From Micromonospora solifontis (GTDB lineage Bacteria > Actinomycetota > Actinomycetes > Mycobacteriales > Micromonosporaceae): a stretch of 39,883 bases of DNA. Both the position numbers and the translations under genes were made by a program. The notes below the pieces were generated by a model. The model saw nothing but the letters and a program-made list of their open reading frames with translations. It did not search any database and was not told the origin of the DNA. The DNA lies in assembly GCF_003725545.1 (NCBI RefSeq), contig NZ_RJLN01000050.1:1-39883 (forward strand), given 5' to 3'. Shown one piece after another: positions 23,151-30,415 of the stretch. The number at the start of each line of letters is the position of its first letter. The first letter of the stretch is position 1.

Positions 23151-23996
23151 TCAGGCCTCGATGCCCACGGCCTGCGCGCTGGCGGTCCAGAGCCGGGCGG
23201 CGAGCTGCGGGTCCCGGGCCTTGGCCAGGGGCCGGCGGGGCCGCCGGTCGTAGTAGTAGCCGCCGGAGATCAGCCGGGACGGGTCCTGGTTGGCCAGCCA
23301 GGTGAGCGTCTCCGCGCCCTTCTCCGGGCTACGGAAGGGCAGCAGTCGCATGCCGAGCGAGACCAGCGGGCTGTCCGCCCCGAACCGGGTGCGCACCACC
23401 CCGGGGTGGAACGCGTACGCCGGCACGTCCGGCCAGCGCCGGGCCGCCTCGGCGGTGAACAGGATGTTGGCCTGCTTGCTGGTGCCGTACGCCCGGTACG
23501 GCCGGAAGTCGCGCAGGGTGGCGTTCAGGTCGTCCGGGTCCAGGGCGCCGCTGCGGTGGGCGCCGGAGGCGGTCACCACCATCCGGCCGATCTGGTCCCG
23601 CAGCAGGTTGCTGAGCAGGAACGGGGCGAGATGGTTGGCCTGGATGCTCAGCTCGAAGCCGTCGACGGTGGTGACCGGCTGGAGCACGATCGCGCCGGCG
23701 TTGTTGGCGAGCACGTCGATCCGGTCGTACGCGGCGCGCAGCTTCTCGGCCAGCCGGCGGACGTCGTCCAGCACCGCGAAGTCGGCCCGGAAGAGTTCCG
23801 GGCGCTCGCCGCCGGCGTCGCGGACCCGGTCCCCGGCGGCCTGCAGCCGCGCCGGGTCCCGCCCGACCAGGACCACCTGGTCGCCACGGGTGGCCAGGTC
23901 CACCGCGGCGGCCAGCCCGATGCCCGAGCTGGCCCCGGTCACCACCACGATCCGACGCTCAGTGAGATCTTCCACAGGTCCATTCACCCCGGTCAC
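23151..23996 (-). CDS. SDR oxidoreductase, retinol-dehydrogenase-like
   Basis: 281 residues. VVTGASSGIGLAAA (about 18-31) is the nucleotide-binding motif, VLVGRDPARL has the Arg that often goes with NADP, NNAG is present, and the catalytic Ser and YGTSKQ follow. The GYYYDRRPRRP stretch near the end resembles the large SDR group annotated as retinol dehydrogenase or WWOX-like. Substrate unknown. The GTG at 23996 is favoured by a TAACCT box six bases upstream; an in-frame GTG at 23987 is possible. Divergent from the CitE-like lyase gene. Confidence 0.88.
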   Translation of the reverse strand: MTGVNGPVEDLTERRIVVVTGASSGIGLAAAVDLATRGDQVVLVGRDPARLQAAGDRVRDAGGERPELFRADFAVLDDVRRLAEKLRAAYDRIDVLANNAGAIVLQPVTTVDGFELSIQANHLAPFLLSNLLRDQIGRMVVTASGAHRSGALDPDDLNATLRDFRPYRAYGTSKQANILFTAEAARRWPDVPAYAFHPGVVRTRFGADSPLVSLGMRLLPFRSPEKGAETLTWLANQDPSRLISGGYYYDRRPRRPLAKARDPQLAARLWTASAQAVGIEA

Positions 23997-24002
23997 GGCA
24001 CG

Positions 24003-24008
24003 AGGTTA
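24003..24008 (-). promoter_or_regulatory. -10 box TAACCT for leaderless SDR gene
   Basis: TAACCT on the minus strand, six bases before the GTG at 23996. Confidence 0.5.
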
Positions 24009-24101
24009 CCGTGGCGTCACAACGCCCTTTGGGATCGTTAAGTTCTCGATTTCTCGAATTCATGGCGTCGGCGCCCGCCGGACGCTGGAAGGAGCGCATC
24101 C

Positions 24102-25058
24102 ATGGCCGCTGTCGGTCGCCCCCGCCGGTCCTGCCTCGCGGTACCCGGTTCCAGCGTCAAGATGCTCGGCAAGGCTCAGGGCCTCCCCGCCGACCAGGTC
24201 TTCCTCGACCTGGAGGACGCCGTCGCCCCGCTGGCCAAGCCGGACGCCCGGAAGAACATCGTCGCCGCGCTGAACGAGGGCGACTGGACCGGCAAGACCC
24301 GGGTGGTCCGGGTCAACGACCTGACCACGCCGTGGACGTACCGAGACGTGATCGAGGTCGTCGAGGGTGCCGGGGCCAACCTGGACTGCATCATGCTGCC
24401 CAAGGTGCAGAACGCCGAGCAGGTGCACTGGCTGGACCTGCTGCTCACCCAGATCGAGAAGACCCTCGGCCTGGAGGTCGGCCGGATCGGCATCGAGGCG
24501 CAGATCGAGAACGCCGCCGGCCTGGTCAACGTGGACGCCATCGCGGCGGCCTCCCCCCGGGTCGAGACGATCATCTTCGGCCCGGCCGACTTCATGGCCT
24601 CGATCAACATGAAGTCGCTGGTGGTCGGCGCGCTGATCCCGGACTACCCGGGCGACCCCTACCACTACATCCTGATGCGGATCCTGATGGCCGCCCGGAT
24701 GCACGACAAGCAGGCCATCGACGGCCCGTTCCTGCAGATCCGGGACGTGGACGCGTTCCGCGAGGTGGCCAAGCGCTCGGCGGCGCTGGGCTTCGACGGC
24801 AAGTGGGTGCTGCACCCGGGCCAGATCGACGCGGCCAACGAGGTCTACTCCCCGGCCCAGGCCGACTACGACCACGCCGAGCTGATCCTCGACGCGTACG
24901 ACTACTACACCTCGGAGGCGGGCGGGAAGCTCGGCGCGGTGATGCTCGGCGACGAGATGATCGACGAGGCGTCCCGCAAGATGGCGCTGGTGATCGCGGC
25001 CAAGGGCCGGGCGGCGGGGATGAGCCGTACCTCGTCCTTCACCCCGCCGTCCGAGTGA
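24102..25058 (+). CDS. HpcH/HpaI (CitE-like) lyase, candidate malyl-CoA / beta-methylmalyl-CoA lyase
   Basis: 318 residues. RSCLAVPGSSVKMLGKAQG then VFLDLEDAVAPLAKPDAR carry the CitE-type phosphate and metal-binding signature; IGIEAQIENAAGLVNVDAI, IIFGPADFMASINM and GKWVLHPGQIDAANEVYSP follow the family order, with the acidic Mg2+ ligands in place. The full-length, CoA-ester-lyase form matches the Streptomyces gene next to ccr and meaA that is assigned to the ethylmalonyl-CoA pathway, where the lyase makes glyoxylate plus propionyl- or acetyl-CoA. AAGGAG lies about five bases before the ATG. Pathway role is an inference supported by the MaoC gene at 35514. Confidence 0.9.
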   Translation: MAAVGRPRRSCLAVPGSSVKMLGKAQGLPADQVFLDLEDAVAPLAKPDARKNIVAALNEGDWTGKTRVVRVNDLTTPWTYRDVIEVVEGAGANLDCIMLPKVQNAEQVHWLDLLLTQIEKTLGLEVGRIGIEAQIENAAGLVNVDAIAAASPRVETIIFGPADFMASINMKSLVVGALIPDYPGDPYHYILMRILMAARMHDKQAIDGPFLQIRDVDAFREVAKRSAALGFDGKWVLHPGQIDAANEVYSPAQADYDHAELILDAYDYYTSEAGGKLGAVMLGDEMIDEASRKMALVIAAKGRAAGMSRTSSFTPPSE

Positions 25059-25075
25059 GCCTCCGGCATTGAGCG

Positions 25076-25111
25076 GCACGGGCCGCCCCGGTCGTCCGGG
25101 GCGGCCCGTGC
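25076..25111. terminator. 16-bp perfect hairpin between convergent genes
   Basis: GCACGGGCCGCCCCGG (25076-25091) pairs base for base with 25096-25111 around TCGT. It lies between the lyase stop (25058) and the DUF4190 stop (25115) and can end transcription from both sides. Confidence 0.88.
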
Positions 25112-25114
25112 GCG

Positions 25115-25630
25115 TCAGTAGCTGTTGCTGCTGTCGGCGATCGCGGCGATGACGACCGCCACGATGAACAGGATCATCAGCGCGGTGAGGATCCACCCGA
25201 TGATGATGCCGGCCTTCGCCATGCCCTCACCGGACTCGCCGCGTTCCCGGATCTGCTTCAGCGCCACGTGGCCGAGGATCGCGCCGATCGGGGCGGTGAT
25301 GCACGACGTGATGCCGATCAACGCCAGGGCCAGGGCGGCGATGGCCATCCCGTTGGTCTTGGTCGTCGGCGCGCCGTACGCCGGGTAGGCCGGCGGTGGG
25401 TAGCCGCCCGCCGCGTACGGGTCGCCCGCGGCCGGGTAGGCCGGCGCGGCGTACGGGTCGGCCGCCGGCATCCCGGCGTACGGACCGGCGGGCGCGTACG
25501 GGTCCGCCGAGGTCGGCTGGGTGGGGATCGGGTTGCCGCCCATCGGCAGCGTCGGGTCGGCCGGCGGGCTCGACTGCGGGCCGGGCGCGGAGGGGTCCTG
25601 CCAGCCACCGGACGGCGGGGGATAGCTCAT
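25115..25630 (-). CDS. DUF4190 membrane protein, copy A
   Basis: 171 residues. A Pro/Tyr/Ala/Gly-rich cytoplasmic region (1-90, repeats of DPYA and PAYPA) is followed by two membrane helices (about 95-120 and 140-162) separated by GHVALKQIRERGESGEGMAK, the DUF4190 signature. Function unknown; such proteins often carry membrane-tethered disordered N-termini. The ATG at 25630 has GGAG eight bases upstream. A paralogue at 26642-27055 has the same architecture and lies across the intervening SDR gene on the same strand. Confidence 0.88.
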   Translation of the reverse strand: MSYPPPSGGWQDPSAPGPQSSPPADPTLPMGGNPIPTQPTSADPYAPAGPYAGMPAADPYAAPAYPAAGDPYAAGGYPPPAYPAYGAPTTKTNGMAIAALALALIGITSCITAPIGAILGHVALKQIRERGESGEGMAKAGIIIGWILTALMILFIVAVVIAAIADSSNSY

Positions 25631-25882
25631 CTGCTCATCTCCGTAGCTCTTCGGGTGCCGTCAGGGTAGCCAGCGCCGCGCAAACCGGCGGACCGCCGTT
25701 CCGGGTGCCGCGTTGCCCGCAACGTCCACAACGGGCAGGATCGCGGCATGGCACTTGACGCGCGCGGCGGTCGGTCGCGACGGGACGTGAGCCGGCCGGG
25801 GACGGTGCGCCGCAGCCGGGGCGGCCTTCCGGCCGGGTCCGCCGACCAGGACCAGCCGGCCCCGCTGGCCGAGCCGGTGACC

Positions 25883-26638
25883 ATGCGGCTGGACGGCCGG
25901 GTGGCGCTGGTCACCGGCGCCGGCAGCCCGGACGGCATCGGGTACGCCACCGCGCGCCGCCTCGCCGACCTGGGCGCCCGGGTGGCGATTGTCTCCACCA
26001 CCCGGCGGATCCACGAGCGCGCCGAGGAGCTGGGGATGACCGGCTTCGTCGCCGACCTCACCGACGAGTCCGAGGTGGGCGCGCTCGCCGACGCGGTGGC
26101 CGAGCAGTTGGGCGACGTGGAGGTGCTGGTCAACAACGCGGGGCTGGCGAGCCGGGCCAGCCCGGAGGTGCTGCGGCCGGTGGCCCAGCTCAGCTTCGAC
26201 GAGTGGCGTGGCGAGATCGACCGCAACCTGAGCACGGCGTTCCTGTGCAGCCGCGCGTTCATCGGCGGGATGGCCGAGCGGGGCTGGGGTCGGATCGTCA
26301 ACCTCGCGGCCACCGCCGGCGCCGTCAACGCGCTGCCCACCGAGGCCGCGTACGCGGCGGCGAAGGCGGGTGTGGTGGGGCTGACCCGGGCGCTGGCCAT
26401 GGAGATGATCGCCGACGGTGTGACGGTGAACGCGGTCGCGCCGGGCACCATCTACACCGCCGCGTCGACCGCCGCCGAGATCAAGCAGGGCCTGGGCACT
26501 CCGGTCGGTCGTCCCGGCACGCCGGACGAGGTGGCCGCGGCGATCGCCTTCCTCTGCTCGCCGGCCGCGTCGTACATCACCGGGCAGATGCTGGTGGTCG
26601 ACGGGGGCAACAGCGTGCGCGAGGCCGAGTTCCGCTGA
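25883..26638 (+). CDS. SDR oxidoreductase (FabG-like) with altered catalytic serine
   Basis: 251 residues from the ATG at 25883, whose product begins MRLDGRVALVTGAGSPDG as usual for the family; upstream in-frame starts (25748, 25877) would only add low-complexity sequence. The nucleotide motif reads TGAGSPDGIGYATA, NNAG is present, and YAAAKAG holds the Tyr and Lys. The position of the catalytic Ser reads VNLAATAG, so Ala (or the next Thr) replaces it. The end GQMLVVDGGNSV is typical. Activity may be reduced or Thr may stand in. Substrate unknown. Confidence 0.87.
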   Translation: MRLDGRVALVTGAGSPDGIGYATARRLADLGARVAIVSTTRRIHERAEELGMTGFVADLTDESEVGALADAVAEQLGDVEVLVNNAGLASRASPEVLRPVAQLSFDEWRGEIDRNLSTAFLCSRAFIGGMAERGWGRIVNLAATAGAVNALPTEAAYAAAKAGVVGLTRALAMEMIADGVTVNAVAPGTIYTAASTAAEIKQGLGTPVGRPGTPDEVAAAIAFLCSPAASYITGQMLVVDGGNSVREAEFR

Positions 26639-26641
26639 CGG

Positions 26642-27055
26642 TCAGCGGTAGTTGCCGTTGTCGGAGTTCGCCCACCAGGCCAGGCCGATCCAGCCGCAGC
26701 AGGCGAGCAGCCCGAGGACGGTGAACACGTAGCTGAGGATCAGGCCCCAGGTGGCGAGCTGGTCGCCCTCCTCGCCGGTCTGCCGGATCTGCCGCTTGGC
26801 GAGGTGACCGAGGACGATCCCGGCGGGGGCGAAGACGAAGGCGAAGACCAGGGAGAGGACGGCCAGCACGTTGGTCCCGCGCGGTCGCGGTGGCTCGCCG
26901 GGCGGCCCGTACTGACCGTACGGGGGCTGCGGCGGGTACGGCGGCGGCTGCTGACCCCACTGCGGGTGCTGCGACTGGCCCCCGTACGGCTGGCCGTAGG
27001 ACGGCGGTTCGTACGGCGACGGTGGCTGCTCCGGCTCGCCGGGTGGTTGGCTCAC
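26642..27055 (-). CDS. DUF4190 membrane protein, copy B
   Basis: 137 residues. The first 60 are Pro/Gln/Tyr/Gly-rich (repeats like PPYPPQPPYG), then two membrane helices (about 65-85 and 103-128) with GHLAKRQIRQTGEEGDQLA between them, the DUF4190 loop. CCGWIGLAWW in the second helix has a double Cys. A GTG start at 27055 has GGAGGG five bases upstream. Stops three bases from the SDR stop, convergent. Confidence 0.87.
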   Translation of the reverse strand: MSQPPGEPEQPPSPYEPPSYGQPYGGQSQHPQWGQQPPPYPPQPPYGQYGPPGEPPRPRGTNVLAVLSLVFAFVFAPAGIVLGHLAKRQIRQTGEEGDQLATWGLILSYVFTVLGLLACCGWIGLAWWANSDNGNYR

Positions 27056-27178
27056 GTTCGCCCTCCGTCGCAGGTCAACGGCGCTCTCTCTTGCGGACGC
27101 TACCCGCAGCGGTGAACCTTTTCACAGCGGTTGTGTGGACTGGTCACCTTGGCCTCGCCGGGCGCGGGGTCGATACTG

Positions 27179-27192
27179 ACCGAGCGTTCAGT
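27179..27192. promoter_or_regulatory. TetR-type operator-like palindrome upstream of acyl-CoA dehydrogenase
   Basis: ACCGAGCGTTCAGT has five of seven symmetric pairs and resembles the ACCGAGCGCTCGGT type of site bound by TetR-family regulators of acyl-CoA metabolism. It ends 38 bases before the dehydrogenase start, where a promoter is expected. No strict -35/-10 pair is obvious. Confidence 0.45.
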
Positions 27193-27230
27193 TACCCACG
27201 AGTAATGCGCCGATTCCCCCGGAGGCTGAG

Positions 27231-28427
27231 ATGGCCCGACTCGCCCAGACGCCTGGCCTGACCGACGTGCAGCGGTCGATCCTGGAAACCGTCCGGGAGT
27301 TCGCCGACAAGGAGATCATCCCGCACGCCCAGCGGCTGGAGCACGCCGACGAATACCCCACCGACATCCTCGACGGGATGCGCGAGATGGGGCTGTTCGG
27401 CCTCACCATCGACGAGGAGTACGGCGGCCTGGGCGAGTCCCTGCTGACCTACGCCCTGGTGGTCGAGGAGCTGTCCCGGGGCTGGATGTCGATCTCCGGC
27501 ATCGTGAACACCCACTTCATCGTGGCGTACCTGATCTCCCAGCACGGCTCCGCCGAGCAGAAGGCCCGGCTGCTGCCCCGGATGGCCACCGGCGAGGTGC
27601 GCGGCGCCTTCTCCATGTCAGAACCGGGTTGCGGTTCGGACGTCGCGGCGATCGGGTCCAGGGCCGTCCGTGCGGGCGACAGCTACGTGCTCAACGGCCA
27701 GAAGATGTGGCTGACCAACGGGGCGTACTCCTCGGTGGTGGCCACCCTGGTCAAGACCGACACCGGCGCCGACTCGGTCTACGGCAACATGAGCACCTTC
27801 CTGCTGGAGAAGGAGCCCGGCTTCGGCGAGACCGCGCCCGGCCTGACCATCCCCGGCAAGATCGACAAGATGGGCTACAAGGGCGTCGAGACCACCGAGA
27901 TGGTGCTCGACGGCGTCACCGTCCCGGCCTCCGCCGTGCTCGGCGGCGAGGAGAAGGTCGGCCGCGGCTTCTACCAGATGATGGACGGCATCGAGGTCGG
28001 CCGGGTCAACGTGGCGGCCCGCGCCTGCGGCATCTCGATCCGGGCGTTCGAGCTGGCCGTCGCGTACGCCCAGCAGCGCCGCACCTTCGGCCAGCCGCTC
28101 GCCAAGCACCAGGCCGTCGCGTTCAAGCTCGCCGAGATGGGTACGAAGATCGAGGCGGCGCACGCCCTCATGGTCAACGCGGCCCGGCTGAAGGACGCCG
28201 GCCAGCGCAACGACGTCGAGGCCGGCATGGCCAAGCTGCTCGCCTCCGAGTACTGCGCCGAGGTGGTCCAGGAGGCCTTCCGCATCCACGGCGGGTACGG
28301 CTACTCCAAGGAGTACGAGATCGAGCGCCTGATGCGCGAGGCCCCGTTCCTCCTGATCGGCGAGGGCACCTCGGAGATCCAGAAGACCATCATCTCCCGC
28401 GGCCTCCTCAAGGAGTACAAGCTCTGA
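27231..28427 (+). CDS. acyl-CoA dehydrogenase
   Basis: 398 residues, a typical soluble homotetrameric FAD flavoprotein. The N-terminal helical domain begins LTDVQRSILETVREFADKEI; AFSMSEPGCGSDVA is the first ACAD signature at the flavin and substrate site; QKMWLTNGAYS follows; the second signature LIGEGTSEIQKTIISR lies near the end with the Glu in the position of the catalytic base. It closely resembles the actinomycete dehydrogenase encoded with the MaoC hydratase and CitE-like lyase of the ethylmalonyl-CoA pathway, so methylsuccinyl-CoA is a reasonable but unproven substrate. CGGAGG lies before the ATG. Confidence 0.92.
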   Translation: MARLAQTPGLTDVQRSILETVREFADKEIIPHAQRLEHADEYPTDILDGMREMGLFGLTIDEEYGGLGESLLTYALVVEELSRGWMSISGIVNTHFIVAYLISQHGSAEQKARLLPRMATGEVRGAFSMSEPGCGSDVAAIGSRAVRAGDSYVLNGQKMWLTNGAYSSVVATLVKTDTGADSVYGNMSTFLLEKEPGFGETAPGLTIPGKIDKMGYKGVETTEMVLDGVTVPASAVLGGEEKVGRGFYQMMDGIEVGRVNVAARACGISIRAFELAVAYAQQRRTFGQPLAKHQAVAFKLAEMGTKIEAAHALMVNAARLKDAGQRNDVEAGMAKLLASEYCAEVVQEAFRIHGGYGYSKEYEIERLMREAPFLLIGEGTSEIQKTIISRGLLKEYKL

Positions 28428-28433
28428 GGTGTG

Positions 28434-28481
28434 AGGAAGGGGTCCCGGGTCAACGCATTCGGTGGCGCGGGGCCCCTTCCT
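28434..28481. terminator. hairpin between convergent genes
   Basis: AGGAAGGGGTCCCG (28434-28447) pairs with CGGGGCCCCTTCCT (28468-28481) with one G-U, enclosing 20 bases. It starts seven bases after the acyl-CoA dehydrogenase stop, and its right arm covers the stop codon of the opposing gene. Confidence 0.8.
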
Positions 28482-29121
28482 AATGAGCCGGTGTGGGCAG
28501 GTGGCGGCGGACCCGGGCGACCAGGGCCGACGGGTCGTCGGCGTAGATCCTGATTTCCCGCACCGGCTCGCTGACGCCCTGCCGGAGCCCCACCTTGAGC
28601 GGCTCCCGCAACACCAGGTCGACGCTGGTCTGCTTGGCGGCGCCGACGTGCAGGATCGCCCCGGACTCGTCGTGCTCGACCTGGACGGATCGGCTGGACG
28701 GCAGCGACCGGTAGCGGGCGCCGGCCGTGGCGATGGCGGCCCAGGGCACGAGGAAGTCGACGTTGAAGCCGCTGCGGACGCGCAGCCCGGCCGCGCCGGC
28801 GACGTGCGGGTGGACCCGCAGGCTGGCGAAGAGCCCGATCATCCACAGCAGACCCCAGATGCCGAGCGCCAGCACGACCTGCCGCACCGACGGCCACGGC
28901 AGGGTGTGCCGGAGGATCAGGTCGAAGATCGGAATCTCGACCGCCGACAGGACGATGAAGGCGATCAGGATCGGCCGCACCACGCCGACGTAGCTGAAGA
29001 CCTCGCCCCCGGGCTCGGTGGTCGGTGGCCGCCGCAGGAGCCAGCGGTAGAGGCTGCGCCACATGCCGATCTCGTACCGGACCGCGCTCCGTAGCAATTC
29101 GACCGGACTCCGCTTCCGCAC
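28480..29121 (-). CDS. membrane protein of unknown function, divergent from TetR regulator
   Basis: 213 residues. The N-terminal 45 residues are basic and aromatic (YEIGMWRSLYRWLLRRPP), then two membrane helices (about 47-67 and 80-103). The C-terminal 100 residues are beta-rich (LRVRSGFNVDFLVPWAAIAT, SVQVEHDESGAILHVGAA) and look like a PH-type domain on the cytoplasmic side. It shares its upstream region with a TetR gene, and a TTGACA (29185-29190, minus strand) 18 bases from TACGTT gives a plausible promoter that overlaps both operator copies. Likely the repressor's target. Confidence 0.8.
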   Translation of the reverse strand: MRKRSPVELLRSAVRYEIGMWRSLYRWLLRRPPTTEPGGEVFSYVGVVRPILIAFIVLSAVEIPIFDLILRHTLPWPSVRQVVLALGIWGLLWMIGLFASLRVHPHVAGAAGLRVRSGFNVDFLVPWAAIATAGARYRSLPSSRSVQVEHDESGAILHVGAAKQTSVDLVLREPLKVGLRQGVSEPVREIRIYADDPSALVARVRRHLPTPAH

Positions 29122-29148
29122 AGGTCACCCCCGCTGCTCCGGTTTTTA

Positions 29149-29164
29149 CAATGCAGTCGCAACG
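29149..29164. promoter_or_regulatory. operator copy 1 (imperfect)
   Basis: CAATGCAGTCGCAACG, identical to copy 2 in its first 13 bases with only the outer right half changed. It lies just downstream of the -10 of the proposed minus-strand promoter. Confidence 0.6.
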
Positions 29165-29187
29165 TATCCTGCGGGCCGCTCGGGTGT

Positions 29188-29203
29188 CAATGCAGTCGCA
29201 TTG
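29188..29203. promoter_or_regulatory. operator copy 2 (perfect palindrome)
   Basis: CAATGC-AGTC-GCATTG, a perfect six-base inverted repeat, 15 bases before the TetR start and 39 bases from copy 1. Its left edge overlaps the TTGACA of the opposing promoter. Confidence 0.65.
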
Positions 29204-29218
29204 TGAAAGCATGGGGGC

Positions 29219-29833
29219 ATGCCGAAGCGGGTCGACCACGGCGAGCGCCGCAAGCTGATCGCCGACGCCCTGATGCGGGTGGCGGCCGAACGCGGGTTGG
29301 AGGCGGTCAGCCTGCGGCACGTGGCGACCGAGGCGGGAGTGTCCGCCGGGATGGTGCAGCACTACTTCGGCACCAAGGACGAGATGATGACCTTCGCCCT
29401 CGCCGTCGTGCGGGAGCACGGCGAGGCCCGGGTCACCCGAGCGGTCGCCGCGCTCGGCGACCACCCCGCCCCGCGTACGCTGCTGCGCACCATGCTCGTC
29501 GAGCTGCTGCCGCTCGACGAGGCGCGCCGGGCCGACGGCCGGGTCGCGCTCGCCTTCCTGGCCTACACGGCGGTGCGGCCCGACGTCGCCGCGGGGCTGC
29601 ACCGGGAGACGGCCGCCCTGCTGGGCTTCCTCGCCGACCAGATCCGCGCCGCCCAGACCGGCCGGCCGGCTGACCACCGGGTCGACCCGGACCGGGCCGC
29701 TGTGGGCCTGCTCGCCGTCCTGGAAGGACTCGGCATCTACCTGCTCGGCGGGCACTACCCGGCGGAGACCGCGCTCGCCGCCCTGGACGCCCAGCTCGAC
29801 CTGATCTGCGGGCCGGCGCAACCCGCCGGTTGA
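29219..29833 (+). CDS. TetR-family transcriptional regulator
   Basis: 204 residues. The helix-turn-helix spans about 10-55: ALMRVAAERGLEAVSLRHVA, EAGVSAGMVQHYFGTKDEMM, of the BetI/AcrR type. The C-terminal helical domain (60-200) would bind a hydrophobic ligand, not identifiable here. The start ATG is preceded by GGGGG. Two copies of CAATGCAGTCGCA upstream, one a perfect palindrome, indicate that it represses itself and the divergent membrane-protein gene. Confidence 0.92.
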   Translation: MPKRVDHGERRKLIADALMRVAAERGLEAVSLRHVATEAGVSAGMVQHYFGTKDEMMTFALAVVREHGEARVTRAVAALGDHPAPRTLLRTMLVELLPLDEARRADGRVALAFLAYTAVRPDVAAGLHRETAALLGFLADQIRAAQTGRPADHRVDPDRAAVGLLAVLEGLGIYLLGGHYPAETALAALDAQLDLICGPAQPAG

Positions 29834-29951
29834 GTGTCGGCCGCTCGCTGGTCAGGCAGGGCACCGGCGGCCCACGGTCCGCCGCCGCGCCGGGACAGCC
29901 GGGGTGGTGCCCCCGCCGTGCCTGGTCGTCGACCCGGAAGCCGGGCGGGGC

Positions 29952-30359
29952 TCAGCCGCGCCGGGTGAGCCCGCCGGCCGCCCGCTCGATGATCAGGCAG
30001 CGGTCCTCGACGTAGTCGACGCCCGCCTCCTCGGCGATCCGCCGCGCCTCGGCGGAGACGATCCCGAGCTGCAACCACACCGCCGGCGCACCGACCGCCA
30101 CCGCCTGCCGGACCACCTCCACCGCGTCCCGAGCCGGGCGGAACACGTCCACGAGGTCCACCGGGTGCGGGATGTCGGTCAGCGACGGGTACGCCTTCTC
30201 GCCGAACAGCTCGTCCACCGTCGGGTTCACCGGGATGATCCGCCAGCCGTGGCGCTGCATCTCCAGCGGCACCCGGTGCGCGGCCTTGCCGGGATCGCGG
30301 GAGGCGCCCACGACGGCGATCACGGCGGAGTCGGCGAGGATCTGCTGGGCGGAACGCAT
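29952..30359 (-). CDS. CoA-binding domain protein (YccU-like)
   Basis: 135 residues. AVIAVVGASRDPGKAAHRVP is the Rossmann-type CoA-binding motif, then GWRIIPVNPTVDELFGEKAY, HPVDLVDVFRPARDAVEVV, PAVWLQLGIVSAEARRIA and YVEDRCLIIE, the full set of the YccU/COG1832 family. It binds CoA or a CoA derivative; no enzyme activity is established. The ATG at 30359 has TAGGCT six bases upstream, so it probably has its own leaderless transcript even though the radical SAM gene stops 57 bases before it on the same strand. Confidence 0.92.
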   Translation of the reverse strand: MRSAQQILADSAVIAVVGASRDPGKAAHRVPLEMQRHGWRIIPVNPTVDELFGEKAYPSLTDIPHPVDLVDVFRPARDAVEVVRQAVAVGAPAVWLQLGIVSAEARRIAEEAGVDYVEDRCLIIERAAGGLTRRG

Positions 30360-30365
30360 CTGCCG

Positions 30366-30371
30366 AGCCTA
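30366..30371 (-). promoter_or_regulatory. -10 box TAGGCT for leaderless CoA-binding gene
   Basis: TAGGCT on the minus strand, six bases before the ATG at 30359; same hexamer as at nuoA and the MgtE-N/CBS gene. Confidence 0.55.
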
Positions 30372-30415
30372 ACCCCGCCTCCGCCCTTCGGCGTGCGGGA
30401 CAGCAGCGCGCCTCC

